Source of the DNA: Candidatus Eiseniibacteriota bacterium
Lineage (GTDB): Bacteria; Eisenbacteria; RBG-16-71-46; CAIMUX01
Length of the DNA: 6,758 nucleotides
Direction: 5' to 3'
NCBI GenBank assembly: GCA_020431745.1
Contig: JAGQHR010000174.1
Coordinates: 1-6,758 of the forward strand
Made by a program: the position numbers and the translations under genes. Shown piece by piece: positions 5,910 through 6,758 of the stretch. Below the pieces are notes generated by a model. It searched no databases, had not been told where the DNA came from, and saw only the letters and a program-made list of their open reading frames with translations. Position 1 is the stretch's first letter, and every line of letters starts with the position of its first letter.

Positions 5910-6758
5910 CGGCGGGCTCCTTGCTTGGTTGGGCGCGAAGGTTTGGAAGCGCTCGAAACGCTCGCGGCACTCGAGGATCCGGTCTGCTCCAGGACGGTCT
6001 TCGAGAACACCCTCAGCCCGTGGTTCGGGTCGTAGCCGTGGATCTCCTTGACGTCCAACGCCATCAGGAACCTCACGATCTGTGCGGTGATGATCTGCCC
6101 CGGCACCAGAATCGGAAAGCCGGGCGGGTAGGGAGTGACGAAGCTCGCCGAGACATGTTCGCGGTTCTGCTCGACGGCCTCCGCCAAGCGTCCGTCCAAC
6201 GGAACGTACTCGAACGCCGACTCGTCGTACGCGAGGAAGAACGCCTTCCGGATGTCTCCCTCGGGTCCGGCCGAGCCCGGCTCGCGGAACGCGGGATGGA
6301 ACTCGCTGAAGTTCGGGAGCGGCGGCAGCTCCTCGCTGAGCGAACGGACGCGTGCGGTCTGCAGCGAGCGCTGTGCCGCGCTCTGATGCTCGAACTGGTC
6401 GTCGAGCCGCCGGGCGATCTGCGTCAGGACCTTGACCAGGTGGGCCAAGGTTCCGCGGGTCATGCCGATGTGGATCAACAGGAGGATGGTGTTCCGGGAC
6501 GTCTTGTTCACGTGGATGTCATACTGATCGATGAGCAGCTTCTTGAAGGTGTCGCCATCCATCCCGGTCTGGCCGACGTAGAGCGTGATCCGCGTGGGGT
6601 CGAGGACGAACTCGTCCTGGATCCACGACTTCTCGAGGGCGGCCTCCGAGCGGGTGGACGGCGCGTGCTCCTGCAGTCCGCTCGGCCGATAGCGTTCCGG
6701 GATCATCTCCCCGGGCGTCAGAATGCGGAAGTACCGTCGTAGGTGAGGGTCGTGATTG
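5906..6758 (-). CDS. Orn/Lys/Arg decarboxylase, C-terminal part (5' end outside window)
   Basis: The frame is open to the right edge; the first full codon is at 6757-6755, giving 283 visible residues and a TGA stop at 5908-5906. Family members are PLP-dependent and decarboxylate ornithine, lysine or arginine to putrescine, cadaverine or agmatine in the cytoplasm. Recognisable family segments are HLRRYFRILTPGEMIPERYR at the edge, FVLDPTRITLYVGQTGMDGD, VNKTSRNTILLLIHIGMTRG, FVTPYPPGFPILVPGQ and KEIHGYDPNHGLRVF. The PLP-binding lysine lies upstream of the window, so catalytic competence cannot be judged and the substrate cannot be assigned. The last 25 or so residues are a Ser/Lys/Arg-rich tail after the conserved end of the fold. 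The stop overlaps the start of the ATP-grasp gene (ATGA), which suggests translational coupling. The ATG at 6706 is internal, because conserved family sequence continues upstream of it. Confidence 0.93.
   Translation of the reverse strand, partial: NHDPHLRRYFRILTPGEMIPERYRPSGLQEHAPSTRSEAALEKSWIQDEFVLDPTRITLYVGQTGMDGDTFKKLLIDQYDIHVNKTSRNTILLLIHIGMTRGTLAHLVKVLTQIARRLDDQFEHQSAAQRSLQTARVRSLSEELPPLPNFSEFHPAFREPGSAGPEGDIRKAFFLAYDESAFEYVPLDGRLAEAVEQNREHVSASFVTPYPPGFPILVPGQIITAQIVRFLMALDVKEIHGYDPNHGLRVFSKTVLEQTGSSSAASVSSASKPSRPTKQGARR
5917..5922 (-). promoter_or_regulatory. Shine-Dalgarno site of the ATP-grasp gene
   Basis: AAGGAG on the minus strand lies 7 nt upstream of the ATG at 5909, inside the last codons of the decarboxylase. 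It decides the start and places the whole lysine-rich tail within the translated protein. Confidence 0.8.

Overview
The window is GC-rich and compact. All five supportable genes lie on the minus strand, so transcription runs from the right edge to the left edge. The two outer genes are cut by the window ends. Signal peptides and outer-membrane-like beta-barrels indicate a Gram-negative (diderm) bacterium. Ala/Thr/Ser-rich surface proteins and a histone-H1-like Lys/Ala tail are compatible with a high-GC lineage such as an FCB-type candidate phylum (Eisenbacteria or Gemmatimonadota-like) or Myxococcota. No marker gene fixes the taxonomy, so that placement is a guess.

Layout in transcription order: (1) 6757-5906, the C-terminal 283 residues of an Orn/Lys/Arg decarboxylase; (2) 5909-4167, an ATP-grasp enzyme preceded by about 92 residues of Lys/Ala/Pro-rich tail; (3) 4108-3101, a C45-type (acyl-CoA:6-APA acyltransferase-like, COG4927-type) Ntn-hydrolase; (4) 3104-798, a secreted protein with three predicted small beta-barrel modules; (5) 795 to beyond base 1, a second secreted protein with a tandem (D/H)SASV pentapeptide array. 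Gene 5 has a GTG start and no stop inside the window, so it is easily missed. I found it by translating the minus strand by hand.

The junctions are tight: ATGA overlap (1/2), 58-nt gap (2/3), GTGA overlap (3/4), 2-nt gap (4/5). One transcript with translational coupling is therefore likely. Its promoter and any terminator lie outside the window.

The first three genes look like a small-molecule module: an amine-forming decarboxylase, an ATP-dependent carboxylate ligase, and an amide-cleaving or acyl-transferring Ntn enzyme. A natural but untested reading is formation and later processing of an amine conjugate. The last two genes encode envelope proteins that share a short conserved segment (consensus AP-x-EG-x-VY-[IL]-RYG), so they are probably paralogous or share a domain. 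Whether the envelope proteins work with the enzymes or only share their transcript cannot be told from sequence. The long plus-strand open frames are antisense shadows of these genes.
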